Part shown: in pieces, positions 37,725 through 46,603 of the stretch | Layout of the letters: each line of letters starts with the position of its first letter | Position numbering within the stretch: the first letter of the stretch is position 1 | Assembly (NCBI RefSeq): GCF_025460805.1 | Contig: NZ_JAMXFJ010000001.1 | Location: forward strand, 29,074 to 93,073 | Reading direction: 5' to 3' | Length of the DNA: 64,000 nt | Origin: Microvirga sesbaniae | GTDB taxonomy: Bacteria > Pseudomonadota > Alphaproteobacteria > Rhizobiales > Beijerinckiaceae | Program-made: the position numbers and the translations under genes | The notes under the pieces: generated by a model | What the model saw: the letters and a program-made list of their open reading frames with translations, nothing else | What the model was told of the DNA's origin: nothing | The model's database searches: none

Positions 37725-38429
37725 ATGCGACCAAGGACGATCGGGCTCATCGGCGGCATGAGCTGGGAAAGCTCGGCCGAGTATTACCGTATCATCAACC
37801 AGGAGACGAACCGGCGGCTCGGCGGGGTGCACTCGGCGCAGTGCCTGATGTATTCCTTCGATTTCGAGGACATCAAGCGGCTCCAGCATGCCGGCGAATG
37901 GGACCGGCTCGCCGGGGCGATGACGGAAGCCGCCCTGCGCCTGGAGCGCGGCGGAGCCGACTTCATCGTCATCTGCACCAACACGATGCACCGCCTCGCC
38001 GATGCGGTCTCGTCGGCCGTGAGCCTTCCGCTTCTTCACATCGCCGATCCGACGGCCGCAAAGATCAAGGCGGCCGGGTTGGCACGCATCGGCCTGCTCG
38101 GCACGGCCTTCACCATGGAGCAGGATTTCTACAAGGGCCGCCTGCAGCAGCATCATGGATTGGATGTGATGGTCCCGAACGAGGATGACCGGCGGATCGT
38201 GCACGAGATCATCTACAAGGAGCTCGTGCTCGGGACCATCAGGCCGGAGTCGCGTCAGGCCTACCGCGAGATCATCGGGCGCCTGATCGAACGCGGCGCA
38301 CAGGGGATCATCCTCGGATGCACCGAGATCATGCTGCTGGTCTCCGACGAGGACAGCGCCGTGCCCCTGTTCGACACGACGACACTCCACGCGCTTGCGG
38401 CGGTGGATCGCGCGTTGCAGGCGGGGTGA
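37725..38429 (+). CDS. Aspartate/glutamate racemase family protein
   Basis: A 234-residue two-domain racemase. The catalytic cysteines are in VICTNTMH and GIILGCTEI, one in each half. The N-terminal GLIGGMSWESSAEYY is characteristic of aspartate racemases. It probably interconverts an L- and D-amino acid, or is a related decarboxylase-like enzyme. It starts 9 bp after the isomerase gene and may share its transcript. Confidence 0.9.
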   Translation: MRPRTIGLIGGMSWESSAEYYRIINQETNRRLGGVHSAQCLMYSFDFEDIKRLQHAGEWDRLAGAMTEAALRLERGGADFIVICTNTMHRLADAVSSAVSLPLLHIADPTAAKIKAAGLARIGLLGTAFTMEQDFYKGRLQQHHGLDVMVPNEDDRRIVHEIIYKELVLGTIRPESRQAYREIIGRLIERGAQGIILGCTEIMLLVSDEDSAVPLFDTTTLHALAAVDRALQAG

Positions 38430-38452
38430 CACTCTTCTTGCGACCTCTCCCC

Positions 38453-38541
38453 CGTCATGGCCGGGCCTGTCCCGGCGATCCGATTGTCTGAAGCCCAGCG
38501 CTTCTCGGTATCGGGATCACCGGCACAGAGCCGGCGGTGAC
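38453..38541. repeat. REPIN-like element (family B)
   Basis: GTCATGGCCGGGCCTGTCCCGGCGATC, spacer with GAAGCCCAGCGCTTC, then ATCGGGATCACCGGC and GCCGGCGGTGACG. It lies between the racemase gene and the convergent histidine kinase gene. Confidence 0.75.
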
Positions 38542-38554
38542 GGCGCGCCGGTTC

Positions 38555-41500
38555 CTACTCGGCCGCCACTTTCGTCGCCCGCCACTGGGTCAGCAGCGCC
38601 CGCAGGGCCGCCGGCTTCAGGGGCTTGTTGAGCACGTGGATGTTCATGGCCGCTGCGGCATCGCGAACGGCCGGCGTGCGGTCGGCGGTCACGAGCACGG
38701 CCGGCGTGTCGACCTGAGTCTTCCATCGCAGGGCCTTGATCAGCTCGAGCCCGTCCGTGTCGTCGAGGTGGTAATCGGCGATGATCACCTCGGGAAGAGC
38801 CTTGTGCGTTCTGAGGGCCTGATGGGCGGTGTCGAGATCGGATGCCGTCCAGGTATCGCAGCCCCAGCCCGAAAGGAGAAGGCGCATGCCTTCGAGGATC
38901 GCCGGCTCGTTGTCGATCACCAGCACCCGCAGACCCGACAGCACGGTGGCGGCCGGCTTCGGCGGCTCGGGCGCTGCGGCCGTCGCCGGCAGAGCCGCCA
39001 CGACCGGCACCTCGACCCGGAACACGGAGCCGCGGCCGACTTCCGAATTCAACGTGACCGGATGCTTCAGCACGCGCCCGATCCGCTCGACGATGGACAG
39101 GCCGAGGCCCAGGCCCCGCGCGGCCTTCATGCCCTGATCGAGGCGCTGGAACTCGCGGAAGACGATGCGCTGCTTCGAGGGCGGAATGCCCAAGCCCGTA
39201 TCCCAGACCTCCAGCACGAGATGGCCGCCGCGCCGGCGTCCGCCGACGATCACGCGGCCCGACGGCGTGTACTTGATGGCGTTGGAGATCAGGTTCTGCA
39301 GCAGGCGCCGCATCAGGCGCCGGTCGGAGCGCACCGTCAGGGACGAGGGCACGAAGGTGAGCTTCAGGCCCTTGTTGCGGGCCACGGGCTCGAACTCGCG
39401 CTGCAATTGGCGGAACAGCTCGTCGATGCGGAAGCTCGACCATTGCGGCTTCATGGCGCCGGTGTCGAGGCGCGAGATGTCGAGGATGGCGGTCAGGATC
39501 TCCTCGACCGCGTCGAGGGAGGCGTCGATGTTTTCGGCCAGCGTCGCGTCGCCCGCCTCGCGATCGCGCTCCACGAGGGAGACGGCGTAGAGGCGCGCCG
39601 CATTGAGGGGCTGCAGGATGTCGTGCGAGGCGGCGGCGAGAAAGCGCGTCTTCGAGATGTTCGCCTCGTCGGCCTCGGCCTTGGCGCCGCGCAGGGCCTC
39701 GTTGAGGCGCGTCAGTTCCTCGGTTCGCTCGCGCACGCGCTGTTCCAGGGTCTCGTTCGCCCGGCGGCTCGCCTCTTCGGCGAGAACCGTTTCGGTCACG
39801 TCCGTGTAGGTGGTCACGTGGCCGCCGTCGGGAAGCAGGTTCGACCGGATCTCGATCACCTTGCCGGAGGGAAAAAGCTTGAGCCGAACGGGCTCCACAT
39901 CGTGCCGGAAGGAGTGCAGGCGGGCCTCGACGAGTTCGTCGATTCGGCCCGGTCCGTAGGAGCCGCGCGAGGCATTGTAGTGCACGATGCGCTCCATGCT
40001 GATTCCCACATGCACGAAGTTGGGCGGCATGTCGTAGAGATCGATGAAGGCCTGGTTCCACGCGAGCAGGCGCAGTTCGCTGTCGAGGACGGTGATGCCC
40101 TGCTTGGCGTAGTTGAGCGCATGCTGGAGCAGGTCGCGGCTGTGCTGGATGGCCGCGGAGGCATCGTCGAGCAGCTTGAGGGCGGCCTCCGTGGAAACGG
40201 TCCGGCGGCGCAGGAGCAGCGACAGCGCGAGGCGCGAGGACGCCGTGCCGATAGCCGATGCCAGGAGATGTTCCGCATAGCGCAGGAGATGAACATCGGC
40301 TTCGGCCCGCGGGTCGAGGTTCTGTCCGCGGCTATGGGTGAATCCTTCGAAGGAGCGGTTCGTCCGCTCCTCGCCGAGATAGCGGGCCACGGTGGCGCGC
40401 AGTTCGCCGATCGTGACGCTGGCGCGGAACAGGCGGAAGCTCGGCGCAGCCGAGGCGGCAGCCTCGCCCATGAACAGATCCGCCTGGATCTGCTCCATGG
40501 CGGTCACCGGCCGCCACAGGGAGAAGCCGACATAGCACAGGATGTTGAGCGTCAGGCTCCAGACCACGCCATGGGTCAGCTGAGGCAGGTCGACGCCGAA
40601 CAGGGCGGTGGGCTTGAGGGCCGTAATCCCGAAGGGACCGGTGACGACCACGTCGGACCAGAACACCCCGTCCCAGACGAGGCTCGGCAGGAGAAGCGTG
40701 TAGGCCCAGGTGAGGAAGCCGACCACGAGCCCGATGCTGGCTCCGAACGCCGTGCCGCGCGACCAGATGAGCCCGCCGAGGAAGGCAGGCGCGACCTGCG
40801 CGATGGCCGCGAAGGAGAGAAGCCCGATGGCGGCAAGCGCCGCTTCACCGGAGGCGCGGTAATAGGCATAGCCCAGCAGAATGACGATAACGATCGAAAT
40901 GCGCCGCACGCCGATGACGAAGTTGCCGGGATCGATGCCCGCAAAGGCGCGCCGCCGCAGGACGATGGGCATCACGAGGTGGTTCGAGATCATCACCGCA
41001 ACCGCGACGGAATCGACGATCACCATGGCTGTGGCGGCCGAGAAGCCGCCCAGGAAGGCGATGACCGCGACGGCGCCCGCCCCGTCGGCGAGGGGCAATG
41101 CCAGCAGGGTCATGTCCCGATCGACCGCACCCTCCGGAAACGCCGCGAGCCCGGCGAGCGCGATCGGGATCACGAAGAGGTTGATGAGGACCAGATAGAG
41201 CGGGAACAGCCACGCGGTCCGCTTCAGATCCGCGATGTCGTGGTTCTCGACCACCGTCACGTGGAACTGGCGCGGCAGGAGGAGCGCCGCGCAGGTGGAG
41301 AGCAGGATGAGGGTGATGTAGCTGCCGAAGCCGGAGGTCCGGCTCATCAGATCCGCCGTGGTCCCCTGCGCATGGAGGCGCTGCACGATGGCGTCGTAGC
41401 CGTCGAACATCACGAAGGTGATGTATCCGCCGACGACCAGGAAGGCGATGAGCTTGACCAGGGATTCCAGGGAGATCGCCAGAAGGAGCCCGTTCTGGTG

Positions 41501-42064
41501 CTCCGTCGCGTCCGTGTGCCGGGTGCCGAACGCGACGGCGAAGCCCGCGAGCACGAGCGCCACCACGAAGGCGAGATCGCCGATGAAGGGAAGCTGCGAC
41601 GGGAACGTCTCGTTGGCCGCTTCCAGAAAAACGTCGAGGGATGACGAGACCGCCTTCAGCTGCAATGCGATATAGGGCACGGAGCCGACGAGCGCGATCA
41701 GGCTGACGAGGGCGGCCACCGGTTCGCTCTTGCCGTAGCGGGCCGCGACGAAGTCGGCGATGGAGGAGATGTTCTGCGTCTTCGCCACCCTGACGATCCG
41801 GGCCACGAGGGGATAGCCCAGTCCGATGACGAGGATCGGCCCGATATAGATGGCCAGGAAGTCGAAGCCGGAATGGCTGGCGAGCCCGACCGATCCGAAG
41901 AAGGTCCAGGACGTGCAATAGACGGCAAGGGCGAGGGACGCGATGGTCGAGCGGGCCGGGCCCTGAATGAATCGCCGCCCGCCATAATCGCCCCAATGGG
42001 CCACCGTGAACAGGAAGCAGAGATAGACCAGCGCCGACAGCACGACGGCCCAGGTGGCAACCAT
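38555..42064 (-). CDS. Sodium/solute symporter-fused hybrid histidine kinase (CbrA-like)
   Basis: 1169 residues. The first ~500 form a sodium:solute symporter-like domain with about twelve hydrophobic helices (for example IASLALAVYCTSWTFFG and FLAIYIGPILVIGLGYPL). A STAC-like/linker region and a PAS domain follow. The histidine kinase core has the phospho-acceptor His814 in AASHDILQPL and ATPase motifs (LISNAIKYTP; GLGLGLS). A C-terminal receiver carries Asp1097 (VIIADYHLDD). This is the CbrA/NahK-like hybrid type. No Hpt or response regulator is adjacent. ATG at 42064 chosen because GAGGG lies about 10 bases upstream. Confidence 0.92.
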   Translation of the reverse strand: MVATWAVVLSALVYLCFLFTVAHWGDYGGRRFIQGPARSTIASLALAVYCTSWTFFGSVGLASHSGFDFLAIYIGPILVIGLGYPLVARIVRVAKTQNISSIADFVAARYGKSEPVAALVSLIALVGSVPYIALQLKAVSSSLDVFLEAANETFPSQLPFIGDLAFVVALVLAGFAVAFGTRHTDATEHQNGLLLAISLESLVKLIAFLVVGGYITFVMFDGYDAIVQRLHAQGTTADLMSRTSGFGSYITLILLSTCAALLLPRQFHVTVVENHDIADLKRTAWLFPLYLVLINLFVIPIALAGLAAFPEGAVDRDMTLLALPLADGAGAVAVIAFLGGFSAATAMVIVDSVAVAVMISNHLVMPIVLRRRAFAGIDPGNFVIGVRRISIVIVILLGYAYYRASGEAALAAIGLLSFAAIAQVAPAFLGGLIWSRGTAFGASIGLVVGFLTWAYTLLLPSLVWDGVFWSDVVVTGPFGITALKPTALFGVDLPQLTHGVVWSLTLNILCYVGFSLWRPVTAMEQIQADLFMGEAAASAAPSFRLFRASVTIGELRATVARYLGEERTNRSFEGFTHSRGQNLDPRAEADVHLLRYAEHLLASAIGTASSRLALSLLLRRRTVSTEAALKLLDDASAAIQHSRDLLQHALNYAKQGITVLDSELRLLAWNQAFIDLYDMPPNFVHVGISMERIVHYNASRGSYGPGRIDELVEARLHSFRHDVEPVRLKLFPSGKVIEIRSNLLPDGGHVTTYTDVTETVLAEEASRRANETLEQRVRERTEELTRLNEALRGAKAEADEANISKTRFLAAASHDILQPLNAARLYAVSLVERDREAGDATLAENIDASLDAVEEILTAILDISRLDTGAMKPQWSSFRIDELFRQLQREFEPVARNKGLKLTFVPSSLTVRSDRRLMRRLLQNLISNAIKYTPSGRVIVGGRRRGGHLVLEVWDTGLGIPPSKQRIVFREFQRLDQGMKAARGLGLGLSIVERIGRVLKHPVTLNSEVGRGSVFRVEVPVVAALPATAAAPEPPKPAATVLSGLRVLVIDNEPAILEGMRLLLSGWGCDTWTASDLDTAHQALRTHKALPEVIIADYHLDDTDGLELIKALRWKTQVDTPAVLVTADRTPAVRDAAAAMNIHVLNKPLKPAALRALLTQWRATKVAAE

Positions 42065-42135
42065 AGGCTCAACCCTCAAAAGCACACATTCGACAGGTTT
42101 AGCCGTTCAGGCGCGTGAAAGCCATGGCGGGACCG

Positions 42136-43050
42136 TCACAGGTCCCGGTCCCATTCCGGCTCGGGCCCGAAACGCTCGGCCAGGAACGCCACGAAGGCGC
42201 GGACCTTGGCCGGAGCCTGCCGGCCGGAGGGCAGGACGGCATGGATGGCGGGTTCGTAGGTCGGGTAGTCGCGCAGGACCGGGACGAGATCGCCTGCCCG
42301 CAGGCTGTCGCCCACGATGAAGGTGGGTTGATAGATCAGCCCCTGTCCGGCGACGGCGGCGGCCAGAAGCGCATCGCCGTTATTGGCCCGCAGGTTGCCC
42401 TGAATGGGCATGACGACGGCACCGTCGATGCCGAAGGTCCACCGGCTCGCCCCGATGGCGCTCGGCAGGGTGTAGCCGAGGCAATTGTGCCGGGCGAGAT
42501 CCTCCAGGGTCCGCGGGGTTCCATGCGCCGCCAAGTAGGCCGGGGAGGCGCAGACGACGGTCCGGCAGGCGGCGAGCCGACGGACGACGAGGCTCGAATC
42601 CTTCAGCCGGCCGATCCGGACCGCCAGGTCCCATCCTTCCTCCACGAGATCGACATAGCGGTCGGCCAGTCCCAGGTCGAACGAGACGGCAGGGTAGAGC
42701 CGGCTGAACTCGGCAAGAGCCGGGACGACTTGGCGGAAACCGAAGGTGAGGGGGACGTTGAGCCGCAGCATCCCCCTGGGCTCGACGCGATCGAGGCTGG
42801 CCGAGGCGTCCGCCTCCTCGATCTCGGCCAGAATGCGCTCGCAGGCGGCGAGATAGCTCCGTCCCGCTTCGGTCAGTGCCAGCTTGCGCGTGGACCGGTG
42901 CAGGAGCTTCACGCCGAGGCGGTCCTCCAGGGCGACCACGTGCTTCGTCACCATGGTCTGGGACAGGTGGAGCGCCCGCGCGGCCGCCGAGAAGCTGCCG
43001 AGCGTCGCGACGCGAACGAAGACCTGCATGCCGGTGACACGGTCGAGCAT
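42136..43050 (-). CDS. LysR family transcriptional regulator
   Basis: A 304-residue regulator with an N-terminal winged helix-turn-helix (GSFSAAARALHLSQTMVTKHVVALEDRLG) and a C-terminal effector-binding domain. It is divergent from the doxX-VOC genes at 43153, the usual arrangement for a LysR protein and its target. A TGATCTCA/TGAGATCA inverted repeat lies in the shared gap. The inducer is not evident. Confidence 0.93.
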   Translation of the reverse strand: MLDRVTGMQVFVRVATLGSFSAAARALHLSQTMVTKHVVALEDRLGVKLLHRSTRKLALTEAGRSYLAACERILAEIEEADASASLDRVEPRGMLRLNVPLTFGFRQVVPALAEFSRLYPAVSFDLGLADRYVDLVEEGWDLAVRIGRLKDSSLVVRRLAACRTVVCASPAYLAAHGTPRTLEDLARHNCLGYTLPSAIGASRWTFGIDGAVVMPIQGNLRANNGDALLAAAVAGQGLIYQPTFIVGDSLRAGDLVPVLRDYPTYEPAIHAVLPSGRQAPAKVRAFVAFLAERFGPEPEWDRDL

Positions 43051-43054
43051 GGCT

Positions 43055-43122
43055 TGATCTCACTCTACGGGTGTGAGGTGAAATTCCAATTCTCGGATTA
43101 TCATATCGCTGGTTTGAGATCA
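43055..43122. promoter_or_regulatory. Inverted repeat in the lysR-doxX promoter gap
   Basis: TGATCTCA at 43055-43062 and TGAGATCA at 43115-43122 are perfect inverted arms, 52 nt apart, within the A+T-rich gap between divergent genes. The wide spacing is larger than a classic T-N11-A LysR box, so looping or two half-sites would be needed. Confidence 0.4.
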
Positions 43123-43152
43123 TAGGAAATAACCCGTTTCAGGAGATCTCCG

Positions 43153-43587
43153 ATGATCGATACCCGTACCGCTCCCTACGCCGCCCTGATCCTGCGGATC
43201 ACGCTCGGCGTCCTGTTCCTGGCCCATGCCGGCCTCAAGGTTTTCGTGTTCACGCCCGCCGGCGCAGCCCAGTTCTTCGGCAGCCTCGGACTTCCTCCGG
43301 CCCTGGCCTACCTGACCATCGCGGCCGAGACGGCCGGCGGCATCGCTCTCATCCTCGGGTTCTTTACCCGCTGGGTCGCTCTGGCTCTGATCCCGGTCCT
43401 TCTCGGCGCGATTGCGTTCGTGCACGGCCCGGCCGGGTTCTTCTTCAACAACCCGAAGGGCGGCTGGGAGTACCTGGCGTTCTGGATCGTCGCTCTCGTG
43501 GCCCAGGCCCTCCTGGGAGACGGCGCGCTTGCCGTCAGGGCCGGTTCGGCGAAGACTGCGCCCGTGTTGTCCACCCGTTCGGCCTGA
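43153..43587 (+). CDS. DoxX family membrane protein
   Basis: A 144-residue protein with four predicted transmembrane helices, e.g. LRITLGVLFLAHAGLK and ETAGGIALILGFF, and the PKGGWEY segment common in the family. DoxX-like proteins are linked to redox or thiol stress, but no activity can be assigned here. AGGAG precedes the ATG. It is followed by the VOC gene after 10 bp. Confidence 0.9.
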   Translation: MIDTRTAPYAALILRITLGVLFLAHAGLKVFVFTPAGAAQFFGSLGLPPALAYLTIAAETAGGIALILGFFTRWVALALIPVLLGAIAFVHGPAGFFFNNPKGGWEYLAFWIVALVAQALLGDGALAVRAGSAKTAPVLSTRSA

Positions 43588-43597
43588 GGCTCGCGCC

Positions 43598-44125
43598 ATG
43601 ATCAAGCCCATTCCCTACGATGCCGCCGGGAAACCGGTGGCCCGCCCCATCGATCCGGGCGTCCGGATCGGCCATGTCCACCTGAAGGTGGCCGATCTCG
43701 ACCGGGCGCTCGCCTTCTATTGCGGCGTGCTCGGCTTCGAACTGATCCAGCGCTACGGCACCCAGGCGGCTTTCGTGTCGGCCGGGGGCTATCATCACCA
43801 CATCGGTCTCAATACCTGGGAGAGCAAGGGCGGGTCCCCGCCGCCTCCCGGCACCACCGGTCTCTACCATGTGGCGATCCTCTACCCGACGCGGGCCGCT
43901 CTCGCCGACGCGCTCTACCGGCTCGCCGAGGCCGGCATTGCCCTCCAGGGTGCGAGCGATCACGGGGTGAGCGAGGCGCTCTACCTGAGCGATCCCGACG
44001 GCAACGGCATCGAGCTCTATGTCGACCGGCCGCCGGAGCAATGGCCGAGAACCGCCGAGGGCGAGCTCGCCATGGTCACCCAGCGCCTCGACCTGCAGGA
44101 TCTCCTGGCCGCCCGGGAAGCTTGA
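43598..44125 (+). CDS. VOC family (glyoxalase/extradiol dioxygenase-like) protein
   Basis: A 175-residue single-module vicinal-oxygen-chelate protein. Metal ligands are suggested by IGHVHLKVADLDRALAFY (His), YHVAILYP (His) and DGNGIELYV (Glu). It resembles CatE-type enzymes or glyoxalase-like resistance proteins; the reaction is unknown. Start ATG 43598. It lies directly after doxX and is likely controlled by the divergent LysR regulator. Confidence 0.88.
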   Translation: MIKPIPYDAAGKPVARPIDPGVRIGHVHLKVADLDRALAFYCGVLGFELIQRYGTQAAFVSAGGYHHHIGLNTWESKGGSPPPPGTTGLYHVAILYPTRAALADALYRLAEAGIALQGASDHGVSEALYLSDPDGNGIELYVDRPPEQWPRTAEGELAMVTQRLDLQDLLAAREA

Positions 44126-44179
44126 CGAAATTCCCAGATCGGGCAGCTTTAGCCAGGGGGCAAGCAGAGAGGTCCGGTC

Positions 44180-44614
44180 ATGTGGAATGAATTCAAGCAG
44201 TTCGCCCTGCGCGGCAACGTGGTCGATCTCGCCATCGGCATCATCATCGGTGCCGCGTTCGGCAGGATCGTGGACTCCCTCGTCGGCGACATCTTCATGC
44301 CGATCATCGGGGCGATCACCGGCGGCCTCGATTTCTCGAACTACTTCACGGCCCTGTCGGGCAACGTCACGGCGGGGTCGCTCGACGAGGCCAAGAAGCA
44401 GGGCGCAGTGCTCGGCTGGGGCAACTTCATCACGGTCGCCATCAACTTCGCCATCATCGCCTGGATCCTCTTCCTCCTGGTCAAGGGCATGAACCGGCTC
44501 CGCCGCACGGAGGATGCGAAGACCGGCACGGCCGATAAGCCCCCGGAAATCCCCGCCGACGTGAAGCTGCTGACCGAGATCCGCGACCTCCTGAAGACCG
44601 GACGGACGACCTGA
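44180..44614 (+). CDS. mscL: Large-conductance mechanosensitive channel MscL
   Basis: Opens under membrane tension to release solutes during hypo-osmotic shock. At 144 residues it shows the conserved N-terminal [21 protein letters not shown], the periplasmic loop, the second helix ([19 protein letters not shown]) and a C-terminal cytoplasmic helix ending in [10 protein letters not shown] good ribosome site (AGAGAGG) precedes the ATG. Confidence 0.97.
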   Translation: MWNEFKQFALRGNVVDLAIGIIIGAAFGRIVDSLVGDIFMPIIGAITGGLDFSNYFTALSGNVTAGSLDEAKKQGAVLGWGNFITVAINFAIIAWILFLLVKGMNRLRRTEDAKTGTADKPPEIPADVKLLTEIRDLLKTGRTT

Positions 44615-44729
44615 GATCGATCACAGGTTTCGATCGGACCCTTCGTCTTTCGTGATGAGACCTATTCCAGGCTTGCCTTGAGCGGGCGAACGGGCCATGC
44701 CTGATCGCCCGTCTTCGAGGAAATGTCCC

Positions 44730-45932
44730 ATGAATGCGTCCGTGTCGATTCCGTCCGTTCTCAACCTGCGCCCCGAGGCGGAGCAGGCGCCGACAAGCGG
44801 AATCGTGGACGTGTTCAGCTACGGTCGCCTGAAGCCCGGCATCATCCCGCTCTGGGTGGGCGAGGGTGACCTGCCGACCCCGTCCTTCATCTGCGATGCG
44901 GCTGCCCGGTCGCTTGCCGGAGGCGAGACCTTCTACACCTACCAGCGCGGCATTCCGGAACTGCGCCAGGCCATCGCCGCCTACCACGAGCGTGTCTACG
45001 CCAAACCCTTCGATCCGGAGCGATTCTTCGTGACGTCGGGCGGCATGCCGGCGATGCAACTCGCCTTCCGCATGCTGGCGGGCCATGGCGACGAGGTGCT
45101 GGTCCCGACCCCGGCCTGGCCGAATTTCACCGGTGCGATCACCGTGGCCGGCGCCCGTCCCGTGGCCGTGCCGATGACCATCGATGCACGAGGCTGGCAC
45201 CTCGATTTCGAGCGTCTCGAAAAGGCCATCACCTCACGGACCCGCGCCATCGTCATCAACTCGCCGTCGAACCCGACCGGTTGGGTCGCAAGCCATGCGG
45301 ATCTTCGCGCCGCGCTCGATCTCGCCAGGAGGCATGGCCTCTGGATCGTGGCGGACGAGATCTACGGGCGCTTCATTCACGATCCGGCGCTGGCGATCGA
45401 CGGACGGGCGCCTTCCTTCCGCGACGTCATGGCGGTGGACGACAAGATCCTCTTCATCCAGACCTTCTCCAAGAACTGGGCCATGACCGGATGGCGTCTC
45501 GGCTGGCTCGAAGCCACGTCCGCCATGGGGCAGGTGATCGAGAACCTGGTCCAGTACCAGACTTCGGGAACGCCGGTCTTCATCCAGCGCGCCGGCGTCG
45601 CGGCCATCGAGCAGGGTGAGAGCTTCCTGGACGATCAGATCGCCAAGGCCCGCCGCGGCCGGGACATCGTCGGTCGGCTGGCCGAGACCGGCCTCGTGGA
45701 GCTGGCCCCGCCGAGCGGCGCCTTCTATGCCTTCCTGAAGATCAAGGGCGCCACGAGCTCGAAGGATATCGCGTTCCGTCTCATCGACGAGGCCAATGTG
45801 GGCCTCGCCCCGGGCTCCGCCTTCGGGGAGGCCGGGGAGGGCTACCTGCGTCTGTGCTACCTGCGCAAGCCCGAGGACGTGGAAGAGGCGGTCCGCCGGA
45901 TCAGCGAAGCCCTGCCGAGGCTCGTCGCCTGA
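44730..45932 (+). CDS. PLP-dependent aspartate/aromatic aminotransferase-family enzyme
   Basis: A 400-residue fold-type I aminotransferase. The PLP Schiff-base lysine is Lys248 in FSKNWAMTGWRLG, with the NPTG motif (NSPSNPTG) and ADEIYG cofactor contacts. The substrate is an L-amino acid and a keto acid; exact specificity is not readable. GAGG lies about 9 bases before the ATG at 44730, favouring it over an upstream in-frame ATG at 44697. Confidence 0.92.
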   Translation: MNASVSIPSVLNLRPEAEQAPTSGIVDVFSYGRLKPGIIPLWVGEGDLPTPSFICDAAARSLAGGETFYTYQRGIPELRQAIAAYHERVYAKPFDPERFFVTSGGMPAMQLAFRMLAGHGDEVLVPTPAWPNFTGAITVAGARPVAVPMTIDARGWHLDFERLEKAITSRTRAIVINSPSNPTGWVASHADLRAALDLARRHGLWIVADEIYGRFIHDPALAIDGRAPSFRDVMAVDDKILFIQTFSKNWAMTGWRLGWLEATSAMGQVIENLVQYQTSGTPVFIQRAGVAAIEQGESFLDDQIAKARRGRDIVGRLAETGLVELAPPSGAFYAFLKIKGATSSKDIAFRLIDEANVGLAPGSAFGEAGEGYLRLCYLRKPEDVEEAVRRISEALPRLVA

Positions 45933-45953
45933 AGCGGCAATCTCGCCTAGAGC

Positions 45954-45998
45954 AGCGCATCGTTTGGGGGCGGACCCGAAGGGTCCGCACGATGCGCT
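45954..45998. terminator. Nested hairpin between convergent genes (family A variant)
   Basis: Outer arms AGCGCATCGT and ACGATGCGCT, inner arms GCGGACCC and GGGTCCGC with a GAA loop. It lies between the aminotransferase stop and the convergent rbsD-like stop (overlapping it by two bases), so it can act on both transcripts. Confidence 0.65.
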
Positions 45999-46461
45999 AG
46001 GGCGGCGGGATTACCCCTTTCTTCAGGATGAAGCAGCCGTAGAAGCGGCGCTCGCCGGTCGCCACGATCGCAAAGGCCCGCTTGGCGCGCTCGTAGAACG
46101 CGAAGCGCTCGACCGATCCCATCGGCCAGGTGTCACGCCCGGCATCGCGGCGGGCCACCGCGTCGATTTCGGCCTGGGCTTCCTGCTGGATCGCCGGAAG
46201 GTCGTCGGGGTTGCCGACGACTTCCATGCGTTCTGCGGGAGTGTCGACGAAGCTGTCGAGCGGCATCAGCGACAGGACGGCCCGGATGGCCCGGGGCGAG
46301 CCGATATTGTCCATCCGGATCACGCGGCCATAGGCCGTCTGGCGCGCAATGGAATCGGCGGGGAAATTGGCGTCACAGATCACGAGATCGTCCCCGTGGC
46401 CCATAGACCGGAGCACATACAGCAGGTCGGCATTGAGCGCCGGGTCGAGTCCGTGAAGCAC
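45997..46461 (-). CDS. RbsD/FucU family sugar mutarotase-like protein
   Basis: A 154-residue protein of the RbsD/FucU family, which interconverts the anomers of ribose or fucose. The catalytic His region MGHGDDLVICDANFP is visible near residues 20-34. FucU-type length fits better than RbsD. No fucose or ribose transport genes are adjacent, so its substrate is open. The start has no clear ribosome site. Confidence 0.88.
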   Translation of the reverse strand: MLHGLDPALNADLLYVLRSMGHGDDLVICDANFPADSIARQTAYGRVIRMDNIGSPRAIRAVLSLMPLDSFVDTPAERMEVVGNPDDLPAIQQEAQAEIDAVARRDAGRDTWPMGSVERFAFYERAKRAFAIVATGERRFYGCFILKKGVIPPP

Positions 46462-46603
46462 CGTTTCCTCCGTGTCGTGACTGGCGGTGCAATCTCATCA
46501 GGCTTTCGGGATCTCCGCAACGCTTGCATCGTTCCATGGCCAGACCGTGACCGCATGGCCACTGCGCACCATCGGCATTTGACGTAAGGGGCCGGGCCGT
46601 CCA

